A stretch of DNA of 64,000 bases from Dyella amyloliquefaciens. GTDB taxonomy: Bacteria > Pseudomonadota > Gammaproteobacteria > Xanthomonadales > Rhodanobacteraceae. The notes beneath the pieces were generated by a model. The model had not been told where the DNA came from. It was given only the letters and a program-made list of their open reading frames with translations, and made no database searches. The translations under genes were made by a program, and so were the position numbers. Below, piece after piece: positions 16,192 through 25,000 of the stretch (its first letter is position 1; every line of letters starts with the position of its first letter). Where the stretch lies: the NCBI RefSeq assembly GCF_004296575.1, contig NZ_SAYT01000006.1, positions 124,001 through 188,000 of the forward strand, written 5' to 3'.

Positions 16192-18303
16192 ATGAAGTTT
16201 TCTCGTGCTGCGGGGAAGGCAGCAGGCAACGACACAAGCGAGGTGGATGGCATGAACGGAGTGGTTGGGGGAGGCCGCGACAGCGGCATTATGCAGGGCG
16301 GGTACGCTGCAAGGCGCGTACGGAATCTTTCGTCGCGTGCGCGGACGGGGCTCGGCATCGCCGTGGCGTCAGCGCTGCTGGTGGCGGCCGGTACGGTTTC
16401 GGCGGCACCGACCGGTACGAATTTTGGCAACGCATCGATCGACGTGCGCTGGAATCTTGCCGACGGCAAGCTGGCTGACATGGTGGTGAGCGACCGCATC
16501 AACACGCTCGACATCCCGGTCAGCCAACCGTTTGTGCTCACTTATCGCGATGGCCACAAGCTTGATGCCACCCAGCTGAAGCTGCTGTCGGCGCCCAAGG
16601 AAAGCAAGCTCAAGGCAGATCCCAAGGCTTCGCGCGCGGCGGAGCGTGTCCCCGGGCGCGCCATCACCGCGACCTTCGGCGATGCCGATGGCCGCCTGCG
16701 CATCGAATGGCAGTGGGTGCAACGCGAGGGTTCGGACTACCTGCGCGAGATCGTGACGGTCACCGCGCTCAAGCAGGACGAGGACATCGCGCGCGTCGAC
16801 CTGCTGCAGGCCAAGGCCGATAGCACCGAAGTGGTTGGTTCGGTTTCCGGCTCGCCGGTGGTCGCTGGTCCCGACTATTTCGGCTTCGAGCATCCACTTT
16901 CATCCAGCGAGGCGTGGGGCAACCGCGTCAAGCTGTGGATCGAACGCGGCCTGCCGCTGCCCAAGGGGCAGTCGATGACCTACTCGGCGGTTGTGGGTGC
17001 CACGCACGGCAACCAGCTGCGCCGTGACTTCCTCACTTACGTGGAGCGCGAACGCGCGCACCCGTATCGCACCTTCCTTCACTACAACTCCTGGTACGAC
17101 ATCGGCTACTTCACGCCGTATACCGAGGCGCAGGCGCTGGAGCGTATCCATGCGTTCGGCGAGGAGCTGTCGGTCAAGCGCGGCGTGAAGCTCGATTCGT
17201 TCCTGTTCGATGATGGCTGGGACGACCGTAGCGGCGCCTGGAACTTCAGCAAGGACTTCCCGCACGGCTTCGCTCCGCTGCGAGAAGCGGCGGCAAAGTA
17301 CGGCGCGGCGCCGGGCATGTGGCTGTCGCCATGGGGTGGCTATGGCGCGCCGAAGCAGGAGCGCGTGAAGAACGGCCAGGCAAACGGCTACGAGATCATC
17401 GATGGCGGCCTCGCGCTTTCCGGTCCCAAGTACTACCAGCGCTTCCACGACGTGACGCTGGACCTGGTGCGCAACGATGGCGTCAACCAGTTCAAGTTCG
17501 ACGGCACCGGCAACGCGGACAAGGTGTTTCCCGGCAGTCGCTTCAGCAGTGATTTCGACGCGGCCATCGCGCTGATCGACGACCTGCGCAAGGCGCGTCC
17601 CGATCTCTACATCAACCTCACCACCGGTACCCTGGCCTCGCCGTTCTGGCTGCGTTACGCCGATTCGATCTGGCGCGATGGCGAGGACGACTGGCATGCC
17701 GGCGTGGGCACCGAACGCGAACGCTGGATCACCTACCGCGATCGCGAGACCTATCGCAACATCGTGGTGAAGGGGCCGCTGTTCCCGCTCAATTCGCTGA
17801 TGCTCCACGGCATCATCTACGCGAAGGAGAACAAGCGCCTCAACACCGATCCGGGCCACGACTTTGCCAATGAAGTGCACTCGTACTTCGGCACCGGCAC
17901 GCAGTTGCAGGAGCTGTACGTCACCCCGTCGCTGCTGAGCAGCTCGGACTGGGACATGTTGGCGGAGGCAGCGAAGTGGTCGCGCGCCAATGCGCAGGTG
18001 TTGAAGGACACGCATTGGGTCGGCGGCGACCCGGGGCGCCTGGACGTCTATGGCTGGGCCGCGTGGACACCCGCCAAGGCCATCCTCACGCTGCGAAATC
18101 CCAGCGACAAGCAGCAGCTTGCCGTCGTCGACCTGGCCAAGCAGCTTGAGTTGCCGCCGGGTGGGGCGCGCAAGTTCCAGGCGCGTAGCCCGTGGCAGGC
18201 CGATGCGGCGCAGACGTCGCGTGAACTGGATGCGGACCATGCCCAGACCATCGAGCTCGCGCCGTTCCAGGTGCTGACGCTTGAGCTGACGCCGAGCCAC
18301 TGA
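16192..18303 (+). CDS. Secreted clan-D glycoside hydrolase (GH36-like; alpha-galactosidase or alpha-N-acetylgalactosaminidase)
   Basis: 703 residues from ATG 16192. In-frame ATGs at 16252 (GAGGTG upstream) and 16291 are credible, since the signal peptide core GLGIAVASALLVAAGTVSA starts near residue 54 and leaves an unusually long N-region. A beta-sandwich N-terminal domain is followed by the TIM barrel with YNSWYDIGYFTPYTEAQA, DSFLFDDGWDDRSGAWNF, the nucleophile motif FKFDGTG (Asp437) and IWRDGEDDW (acid/base candidate Asp496). A C-terminal beta domain follows. It is last in the AgaS-kinase operon (41-bp gap), which favours a terminal alpha-GalNAc- or alpha-Gal-releasing activity in the periplasm. 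Confidence 0.8.
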   Translation: MKFSRAAGKAAGNDTSEVDGMNGVVGGGRDSGIMQGGYAARRVRNLSSRARTGLGIAVASALLVAAGTVSAAPTGTNFGNASIDVRWNLADGKLADMVVSDRINTLDIPVSQPFVLTYRDGHKLDATQLKLLSAPKESKLKADPKASRAAERVPGRAITATFGDADGRLRIEWQWVQREGSDYLREIVTVTALKQDEDIARVDLLQAKADSTEVVGSVSGSPVVAGPDYFGFEHPLSSSEAWGNRVKLWIERGLPLPKGQSMTYSAVVGATHGNQLRRDFLTYVERERAHPYRTFLHYNSWYDIGYFTPYTEAQALERIHAFGEELSVKRGVKLDSFLFDDGWDDRSGAWNFSKDFPHGFAPLREAAAKYGAAPGMWLSPWGGYGAPKQERVKNGQANGYEIIDGGLALSGPKYYQRFHDVTLDLVRNDGVNQFKFDGTGNADKVFPGSRFSSDFDAAIALIDDLRKARPDLYINLTTGTLASPFWLRYADSIWRDGEDDWHAGVGTERERWITYRDRETYRNIVVKGPLFPLNSLMLHGIIYAKENKRLNTDPGHDFANEVHSYFGTGTQLQELYVTPSLLSSSDWDMLAEAAKWSRANAQVLKDTHWVGGDPGRLDVYGWAAWTPAKAILTLRNPSDKQQLAVVDLAKQLELPPGGARKFQARSPWQADAAQTSRELDADHAQTIELAPFQVLTLELTPSH

Positions 18304-18310
18304 GCTATAA

Positions 18311-18337
18311 GCCCGCCGGCGCGTGGCGCCGGCGGGC
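18311..18337 (+). terminator. Strong GC hairpin after the glycosidase operon
   Basis: A perfect 12-bp stem (GCCCGCCGGCGC / GCGCCGGCGGGC) with a 3-nt loop starts 7 bp after the stop. There is no T-run, but stem strength and position make it a likely operon terminator. Confidence 0.65.
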
Positions 18338-18810
18338 TGCCTCGCAGGTGTGCAAGGTCTGCCTCGATCCATCCGACGCGCGGACGGCGCTGGTGCCTTG
18401 TGATCGCAGCGGGCACTTCTTCGCCAAGCGCGATGCAAGTATCGCGGAGCTCGCACCCAGAACATTGCAGTCGCCGGGCGGCACCTTCGATCCCGCCTGA
18501 CTGCCATCACGTCAGTGATTTAGTAGAGCCGCACAGGTTGCGGCTTTGTTCGCGCGTGAAAGAGGCGCCGATAGCCAACTACGTCTCATGACACAACTGG
18601 CCGGTAGCCAGGTCCACAGCCCGCATAGCGGCGAAACCCTTCAGCGCAATCCGGGGGGGGGCTTGGGCGCTTTGGCTTGGGAAGAAAAGGGCGCGGCTGC
18701 GGCCCCATTCGATCGATGATCATTGGGGCCGCAGTCTTCGGCTCCACCATTCGCTATTGGAACTACGTCGCCGGTCATTAAACCCGGCCAGCATGCAGGG
18801 CGTAAGTGGA
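18338..18810. other. Gene-free spacer with hairpin and G9 run
   Basis: About 470 bp without a credible gene on either strand; frames present are short and of unlikely composition. It holds a run of nine G at 18653-18661 and an imperfect hairpin at 18697-18734 whose 11-bp arms are CTGCGGCCCCA and TGGGGCCGCAG. The hairpin lies between two convergent transcription units and may be a second terminator. Nothing else was seen. Confidence 0.5.
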
Positions 18811-18843
18811 GGCATGCCCGGCGATGGGCTGCTCGGGCATGCC
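18811..18843 (-). terminator. Hairpin terminator of the first TonB receptor gene
   Basis: GGCATGCCCG (18811-18820) and CGGGCATGCC (18834-18843) form a perfect 10-bp stem with a 13-nt loop, starting 18 bp after the receptor stop codon on the minus strand. Confidence 0.6.
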
Positions 18844-18861
18844 TATGTCGTGCCTTGACGA

Positions 18862-21800
18862 TCAGTAGTCGTAGGTGACGCCGAGTCGCACGTAACGCGG
18901 TTGCTGCAACACCATCGGCGTGCCATAGAGCGGGTTCGGCGTGCCACCACTGCTGCCGTTGAAGTCGGCTTGCAGGTTGAGCGGCGCCTGGCCATTGAAC
19001 ACGTTGAAGATGTCCACGCCCAGGGACAACTTGTGGTTGGCGAAAGCCGGGCGGTAGTGAACACCCAGGTCAAGCTGCTTCAGCCAAGGCAGGCGTCCGG
19101 TCGCACCAGGAGGAGAAGGCTCGCCGTTGCACCAGTGGTAGTTGGAGCCATAACCGTCGGGATCGGTCTGTTGCGGCCCGTAATAACCGAGGCAGTACTT
19201 CGGGCCACCTGAGGTCAGGTTGAGGTTGGCCGACACCAGCCACTCAGGCGTAATTGCGTAATAGCCGTAGGCCTTGATCACGTTGGTGTGATCGTTGCCT
19301 TGCGGACCGTTGGCGTAAACCATCAGCTCCGGGAAATCCCAGTCCTCGTTCTGCGTACCGCCGGTGGCGCGGATGTCGGACTGACCCTGTCCCTCGCTGT
19401 TGCCGTAGCTACGAGAGAAGGCGTAGCTGATCTTTCCGTACCATTTGCCGTCGAAAGGATGTTCCAGGAAAGTTTCCAGAGCGTAGTAACGACGCACGGC
19501 ACGCGGGAAGTTGAAGTCGGCGTTGGTCATCGTCACGCTGTGGAAGGCCCCACTCGGGTCCTGCACCGCGAATGTGTTGGCTTCACCAGGGTTGATGTAG
19601 TAGCAGGTGTCGGTGTTGACGTCGGTGATGCCTTCCGAAGCCGACTTATTCACCAATGCCCCGACGTCGCACCAATCGTCGATCACGTGCCGCAGGATGC
19701 GGCGGGTGAGCTTGGCGCCATAGACCCAGTTTTGGCCTGCCGTCTTCTGGAAGCCGAGCATGAACTCGTCCTGGTCTTCGGCCTTGAGACTCGTTGCCGT
19801 CATCGTTCGCGGATCCGGCGTTTGACCGTAGGCGCCATTGGGCGACACCGGCTGCGACATCTGCGTCAGGCCTGTGGGTGTGCCGTCGGCTGCAATGCCA
19901 CTGTAGGTGTAGTACTGCGAGGTGGCTACATAACCGTTGGCGGGATCGCCAGGGGCGATCGGCGAACCGAGGTAGTAACGTCCGGCATTACCGAACACCT
20001 TGAACGTGCTGTCGCCGAACACATCCCAACTGAAGCCCAGACGAGGTGCCCACTGCGGCTTGGTTTGCCGCATATAGGGCACTGCGCTGGCATTGGTATT
20101 GGTGAAATCATCATCACGCAGACCGATGGAGAGCAACAGCCGGTCGTTGACCTGCCAGTTGTCCTCGATGTACTCGGCGTGTTCGGTCGAGAACAGGTTC
20201 CCGCCCTGGTTGAAGATGTACTTATAGGCGTAGTAACCGCCCGCACCATTCGGATAGTTGGCGGTAGGGCCCACACCCAGCGAGGGAACCAGGGGCTGGG
20301 TAGGTGTATTGGTATAGCCGTAGATCCACTGGTAACCGCCTGGCCCCGAGGTCAGCTGATCCTGTTCCCTGGCAGCGGTGCGCAGATTGTCGATGCCCGC
20401 TGTGAGCGTGTGGTCGCCCAAGGTGTAGTTCAGCGCCACGCGCAAGTTGGTAGTTACGAAGTTCTGATCAGGATTGTTGATCGCGGTGACGGTCTGGTTG
20501 TTTGTGATCGGCGTGCCGCCATTCAATGCCGGATTCTGCCGCGTGTAGTCTCCGACGTAAGTCGTGTCCGGATCGTAGGCAGGGTTCTCGATGTAGCTGC
20601 GCGTCTTCATGCTGCCGTACATGGCCGTGAGAGTCAGCTTGTCCGTGATGTAGCTCGTAAACTTCGCCACCCACAGATCACCGCCGTGCTTGGTGTCGTT
20701 GGCGTAAGCTTTGAACCCGTTGTCACTGAGGTTGCTGTAGTCGTAGTTGTAGACCGTGCCGCTTGTGAAGCTCTTCTCGGATGCACCCGTCAGTTCCAGC
20801 AGGTTGCTGTCGGTGATATTCCAGTTCACCTTGGCGTACCACTTGGGGACTGTGTCCTTGTAATGTGAGTCGGTGCCGGACTCGACGCTGTTGACCGAGT
20901 TTCCATTCGTATGGGTCATTTCCGCCGAAGCGAAAAAAAACAGCTTGTCACGGATGATCGGGCCACCCACGTACAAGTCGTAGACAGACGACCAGTTGCT
21001 GTTCTGGTTCCGAGGATCGTACAGGCGGCCGGCTACGGGTGACGGTGGCAGGCCATTTGCGTAGTACGTGCTGTCCTGGCTGGCGACCATCGAAGATGGT
21101 TCGTAGAGGAACTGCCCGCCGAAGTGCCATTCGTTGGTGCCACTCTTGCCGATCATGTTGAGCACGCCACCGTCGCTACGCCCGTACTGTGCGCTGTAGC
21201 CGCCGGTGTACACCTCTTCCTGGTCGATCGATCCGTACGGCAGCGTGATGCCGCCTTGCGCAAGGTTCGGATCGGTAGTGTTGAAGCCGTTGAGGTAGTA
21301 GGCGTTCTCGGTAGACGACGAGCCGCCGAAGCTGATCAGCGACTCGCCCGTCGTACTGGTTGCACCACCGGCGCCGAGATTGGTTGCCGGTGCCAGCAGC
21401 GCCACTGCCTCAGCCGTGTGTTGCATCGGCAGCTTGGCCAGCTGATCCGCGGTGATTACCGTGCGCGAGTCCACCGAGGTCACGTCGATGGATGGTATTG
21501 CGTTCGCCGACACGCTCACACCAGAGAGTTGCTTCGCGTTCGTAATGCTGGCCGGAGCTGCCTCCTGCTCAGTAAAGGAAACGTCTGAACCAATGCCCAC
21601 CTGCAGCAAGACATTCTTGCGCTGCTGGATGACCTGGCCGTTGAGCATCAGACTGACGGTGTACGTACCGATGGGCAGCTGGTTGGCTGCATAACGGCCC
21701 TGGCTGTCGACGCCGACGGTGCGGGTAAGGCCCGAGTCGTTGCTTACCGTGACGCTCTCTCCTGCCTGTACCGGTACGTGGCCGAGGATACTGCTAGTGG

Positions 21801-21888
21801 TGGACTGACCGTGGGCGGTGGTGGCAATCAGCGCGGTGCCGATGACAGTCGCCAGAAGCTTGTGCTTCAACAGATGTTTCTCTTGCAT
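18862..21888 (-). CDS. TonB-dependent receptor, Oar-like with carboxypeptidase-regulatory N-domain
   Basis: 1008 residues. Signal peptide KLLATVIGTALIATTAHG, cleaved near residue 28. A beta-sandwich domain similar to the carboxypeptidase-regulatory/Oar N-domain follows (residues about 30-110, ending NVLLQVGIGSDVSFT). The plug runs about 125-250 (IDVTSVDSRTVITADQLAKL, then NAYYLNGFNTTDPN). The large barrel ends RYVRLGVTYDY with the terminal aromatic residue needed for outer-membrane insertion. It should import an oligosaccharide or glycopeptide with TonB energy. It is a paralogue of the 26998-30045 receptor. It diverges from the GH89 gene and is preceded by TTTC-rich AgaR-like sites. Confidence 0.9.
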   Translation of the reverse strand: MQEKHLLKHKLLATVIGTALIATTAHGQSTTSSILGHVPVQAGESVTVSNDSGLTRTVGVDSQGRYAANQLPIGTYTVSLMLNGQVIQQRKNVLLQVGIGSDVSFTEQEAAPASITNAKQLSGVSVSANAIPSIDVTSVDSRTVITADQLAKLPMQHTAEAVALLAPATNLGAGGATSTTGESLISFGGSSSTENAYYLNGFNTTDPNLAQGGITLPYGSIDQEEVYTGGYSAQYGRSDGGVLNMIGKSGTNEWHFGGQFLYEPSSMVASQDSTYYANGLPPSPVAGRLYDPRNQNSNWSSVYDLYVGGPIIRDKLFFFASAEMTHTNGNSVNSVESGTDSHYKDTVPKWYAKVNWNITDSNLLELTGASEKSFTSGTVYNYDYSNLSDNGFKAYANDTKHGGDLWVAKFTSYITDKLTLTAMYGSMKTRSYIENPAYDPDTTYVGDYTRQNPALNGGTPITNNQTVTAINNPDQNFVTTNLRVALNYTLGDHTLTAGIDNLRTAAREQDQLTSGPGGYQWIYGYTNTPTQPLVPSLGVGPTANYPNGAGGYYAYKYIFNQGGNLFSTEHAEYIEDNWQVNDRLLLSIGLRDDDFTNTNASAVPYMRQTKPQWAPRLGFSWDVFGDSTFKVFGNAGRYYLGSPIAPGDPANGYVATSQYYTYSGIAADGTPTGLTQMSQPVSPNGAYGQTPDPRTMTATSLKAEDQDEFMLGFQKTAGQNWVYGAKLTRRILRHVIDDWCDVGALVNKSASEGITDVNTDTCYYINPGEANTFAVQDPSGAFHSVTMTNADFNFPRAVRRYYALETFLEHPFDGKWYGKISYAFSRSYGNSEGQGQSDIRATGGTQNEDWDFPELMVYANGPQGNDHTNVIKAYGYYAITPEWLVSANLNLTSGGPKYCLGYYGPQQTDPDGYGSNYHWCNGEPSPPGATGRLPWLKQLDLGVHYRPAFANHKLSLGVDIFNVFNGQAPLNLQADFNGSSGGTPNPLYGTPMVLQQPRYVRLGVTYDY

Positions 21889-22065
21889 TGGACCCCTCCC
21901 CAGGGTTCAAGTCGATGGTAAACCTGAAGGTTTCGATTTCTTGCCTTTCCAGAGCGCATATCGCCGCCCTTGGGTCAGCGAAAACGTATCGAACGCGTCT
22001 TTTCTAGCTCATGGGCACGGAATGCGGCGATCCGGCGTGGCTAGGGTTGAATCGCATCATCTTGC

Positions 22066-22132
22066 GAAATATTTCGTTTCGGTACTTTCGTTTTATTACG
22101 TCTTGTCAAGTTTCGCAAGTAGACGAAATTTC
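22066..22132. promoter_or_regulatory. TTTC-rich putative AgaR sites upstream of the TonB receptor
   Basis: TTTCG or its complement recurs at 22065-22069, 22072, 22077, 22086, 22111 and 22124-22128, including the dyads CGAAATATTTCG and CGAAATTTC. The spacing and sequence resemble the sites at 13057 and 26870. They lie about 180-240 bp upstream of the receptor ATG (21888) and 600 bp before the GH89 gene. The 22-bp neighbourhood also includes AT-rich promoter-like sequence. Assignment to AgaR is inferred. Confidence 0.5.
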
Positions 22133-22722
22133 AGGCGGACGGCAATCGGCTGCGCCGCGATGACAGGTATGGATTTGGAACCGTGACGATGTACCCGGGC
22201 TGCGCGCGCAGGATGAAGGTCGGCACGGTCGGCGATGCCGAAGCGTTTCCCCGCAAACCCCGGCTGATTTCATGAGTTGCACCGATTCGAAGCTGGTCTT
22301 TCAGTGCCAATCTCTTGCTCGGGCTGCCGACGATGGCAGTGGGGCCTGTGCAAGCCTTGCCCCAGATCGTGTTGACCGACACATCCCCGCTATACCGCGA
22401 TATGGACCTCGCGTTTTGCAGCTACCACTGATAACCACGAAGGCCTGGCGCGCATTCAGGCATGGATGTGGGTGGGAAGCTCAACGGACACGGGTGGCCA
22501 ACCAGGCGCAGTCCGACCTGTTCATACCAGGGCGCGACCATTGCCTCGAGGTCACAGCAATCCGCGCGATCGTGACAACGACTTTCCGGTCCTGGTGATG
22601 GGGTGGGCCAGGAGGCATCGGGGTGTGCGATATCCAGCCGACGGTCAAGGGAGTGGACCCTACGCGCGAGGTGGTTGATGCTTTCACTCTACGGCGCAAG
22701 CTGAGGCTCTTGGGTAGGTATC
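22133..22722. other. Long intergenic region with possible degraded coding sequence
   Basis: About 590 bp before the GH89 start with no convincing gene. On the minus strand at roughly 22430-22560 one frame reads DLEAMVAPWYEQVGLRLVG, protein-like enough to be the tail of a lost acetyltransferase- or VOC-type gene, but no start or full domain is visible. A second minus-strand frame (22131-22382) has no recognisable family. Treat as non-coding or pseudogene debris. Confidence 0.35.
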
Positions 22723-24939
22723 GTGAACTCCAATTTTGCGCATCGTCATCGCGTTGGGCGCCTGACCCTCTTTATGATCCTGTGCTTGGTCGCCTGCAGC
22801 GCACTTGCGGGATTCGACACGGCGCCGGCGCAGGCCGCCCTGCAGCGATTGCTGCCGCGACACCAGGCGCAGCTCACGCTGGTCGCGCTGGACGGGCAGG
22901 GTGGGGATCGATACGAGATCAGCGGTACGGCCGGGCATATCGTGGTGGCCGGAACCTCGCCGGCGACGCTGCTCGCGGGTGTGGAAACCTATCTTGAGCA
23001 AGTGACTCACACCAGCTTCGGCTGGCCCGGGGACAGCGTGGATCGTTTGCCGGCTACCTTGCCGGCACCAACGTCGTCGATCAGCCGCACGGCGAAGGTG
23101 CCGGACCGTTTTGCGCTCAACGATGTCGATGACGGCTATGCCGATGCTTATCTCGATTGGCATCGTTGGGAGCATAAGCTTGACCTGCTGGCCTTGCACG
23201 GCATCAACGAAGTCTTCATGCCCATCGGCACGGAAGAGGTGTACCGGCGCACCTTTCGCGAGTTCGGCTACGACGATGCGCAGATCCGCGCGTGGATTCC
23301 TGCTGCCGGGCATCAGCCATGGTGGTTGCTGCAGAACATGTCCGCGTTCGGTGGGCCGATGTCGCCGGCGCAGTTCGAACGCCGTACCGAACTTGCCAAG
23401 AAGATCGTGGCCCGCCTGCGCGAGTTGGGCATGACCGCGGTGATGCCCGGCTACTACGGTACCGTGCCTTCAGGTTTCAAGGAGCGCCATGCTGGCGTGA
23501 GCGTGGTGTCGCAAGGCGAGTGGGTGGGATTCAAGCGGCCAGACTGGCTCGATCCGCGCGACCCGATGTATGGCCGCGTCGCCGCGGCCTTCTATCGCCA
23601 TCAGCGCGAGTTGTTCGGCGATAGCACGATGTACAAGATGGACCTGCTCCACGAAGGCGGCAGGGCTGGCGACGTGTCGGTGGGCGAGGCCGCGAGGCAG
23701 GTGATGCAGGCCTTGCAAGCGGCCCATCCGGATGCGCGATGGGTCATCCTCGGCTGGCAGCACAACCCACCCACGGCGGTGATTGATGCCGTGGATGCGC
23801 GGCGGCTATTGATCGTCGATGGTCTTTCCGACCGCTACGACGGGCTGGATCGGGAGCGTGACTGGCACGGTGTGCCGTATGCGTTCGGGGCGATCAGCAA
23901 CTTCGGCGGGCATACGACGCTGGGTGCAAATGCCGGCATCTGGTTGTCGCGCTTCCCGGAGTGGCACGACAAGCAGGGCAGCGCGCTGCGCGGCATTGCC
24001 TACATGCCCGAAGGCAGTGGTACCGACCCGGCTGCCTTTGCGCTGTTCACCGCCCTGGCGTGGCAGGCGTTGCCGGCGGAGCCCGCGCCATGGTTTGTCG
24101 ATTACGCCACCTATCGCTATGGCGGACCCGACGCGCATGCCTCGGCAGCCTGGCGCATGTTGGCGACGACGGCGTACGCGATGCCTTCCAACGATTGGTC
24201 GGAACCACAGGACAGCCTGTTCAATGCGCGTCCCGATCTTGCCGTGCGCACGGCGGCGAGCTGGTCGCCGGAAAGCATGCGTTACGACGCCGGGCGTTTC
24301 GGACACGCCGTCTGCGAGCTGCTGAAGGTCACACCCGCTTTGCGCCACACAAGCGCCTATCACTATGACCTGGTGGACGTGACTCGCCAGGCGCTCGCCA
24401 ACCAGGCGCGCTTGCTGCTGCCTCGTATCGGCGAGGCCTATGCGTCCAAGGACGTCCCGCGTTTCCATGCGCTGGCCACGCAATGGATGGACGACATGGG
24501 CATGCTCGATCGCCTGCTCGCCAGCGAGCCGCATTTTTTGCTGGGCAACTGGCTGTCAAATGCTCGGCGTGCGGCTCGAAGCGACGCGGAAGCCGCCCAG
24601 CTGGAATACGACCAGCGCTCCATCATCACCAGCTGGGGCGATCGCTCCGGCGCCGATCGCGGTGGGCTGCACGACTATGCCAATCGCGAGCTGTCGGGCC
24701 TGGTGAGCGGGTTGTATGCACCACGCTGGCAGCGCTACTTCGACTCCCTGGCGCAAGCCATGGCCAGTGGAAGCCCACCCGCGCCGATCGACTGGTTCGC
24801 CATGGAGCAGGCCTGGGCCCATTCTCGGGACGTGCAGCGGACGACGCCGCAGGGCGATGCGTGGCAGCTTGCGAACGACGTGGCCGCGAAGCTCGAGCTT
24901 TGCCCGCGCAGCGGCCCGTCGGCAGCCGATTTACCCTGA
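22723..24939 (+). CDS. Alpha-N-acetylglucosaminidase, GH89 (NAGLU-like)
   Basis: 738 residues with a GTG start at 22723. The N-terminus LFMILCLVACSALAG is a signal sequence; LVAC could be a lipobox (periplasm-facing lipoprotein) or cleavage may follow ALA. The architecture is that of human NAGLU: a small N-terminal alpha/beta domain (to about 120), a TIM barrel with NDVDDGYADAYLDW, LALHGINEVFMPIG, YKMDLLHEGG (acid/base candidate Glu311) and IAYMPEGSGTDPAAF (nucleophile candidate Glu430), and an alpha-helical C-terminal domain. The family removes terminal alpha-GlcNAc, as in heparan sulfate or alpha-GlcNAc-capped mucin glycans. Flanked by two TonB receptors in the amino-sugar island. Confidence 0.92.
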   Translation: MNSNFAHRHRVGRLTLFMILCLVACSALAGFDTAPAQAALQRLLPRHQAQLTLVALDGQGGDRYEISGTAGHIVVAGTSPATLLAGVETYLEQVTHTSFGWPGDSVDRLPATLPAPTSSISRTAKVPDRFALNDVDDGYADAYLDWHRWEHKLDLLALHGINEVFMPIGTEEVYRRTFREFGYDDAQIRAWIPAAGHQPWWLLQNMSAFGGPMSPAQFERRTELAKKIVARLRELGMTAVMPGYYGTVPSGFKERHAGVSVVSQGEWVGFKRPDWLDPRDPMYGRVAAAFYRHQRELFGDSTMYKMDLLHEGGRAGDVSVGEAARQVMQALQAAHPDARWVILGWQHNPPTAVIDAVDARRLLIVDGLSDRYDGLDRERDWHGVPYAFGAISNFGGHTTLGANAGIWLSRFPEWHDKQGSALRGIAYMPEGSGTDPAAFALFTALAWQALPAEPAPWFVDYATYRYGGPDAHASAAWRMLATTAYAMPSNDWSEPQDSLFNARPDLAVRTAASWSPESMRYDAGRFGHAVCELLKVTPALRHTSAYHYDLVDVTRQALANQARLLLPRIGEAYASKDVPRFHALATQWMDDMGMLDRLLASEPHFLLGNWLSNARRAARSDAEAAQLEYDQRSIITSWGDRSGADRGGLHDYANRELSGLVSGLYAPRWQRYFDSLAQAMASGSPPAPIDWFAMEQAWAHSRDVQRTTPQGDAWQLANDVAAKLELCPRSGPSAADLP

Positions 24940-25000
24940 GAACCGGATGAGGGGTGTGCCCCCCATCGATGCCCTTGCGTGAGCGCGCTGGCCCGTCGGA

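Noticed and set aside
18400-18591. 63-codon plus-strand frame after the glycosidase
   Set aside because: No ribosome site, no family, and it lies beyond a strong terminator.
18653-18661. G9 run as a phase-variation tract
   Set aside because: It is in a gene-free spacer between convergent units, not in a promoter or coding region, so slippage would have no obvious effect.
19288-20868. 526-codon plus-strand frame inside the first TonB receptor gene
   Set aside because: Antisense shadow of the receptor; Val/Arg-rich text without recognisable domain or ribosome site.
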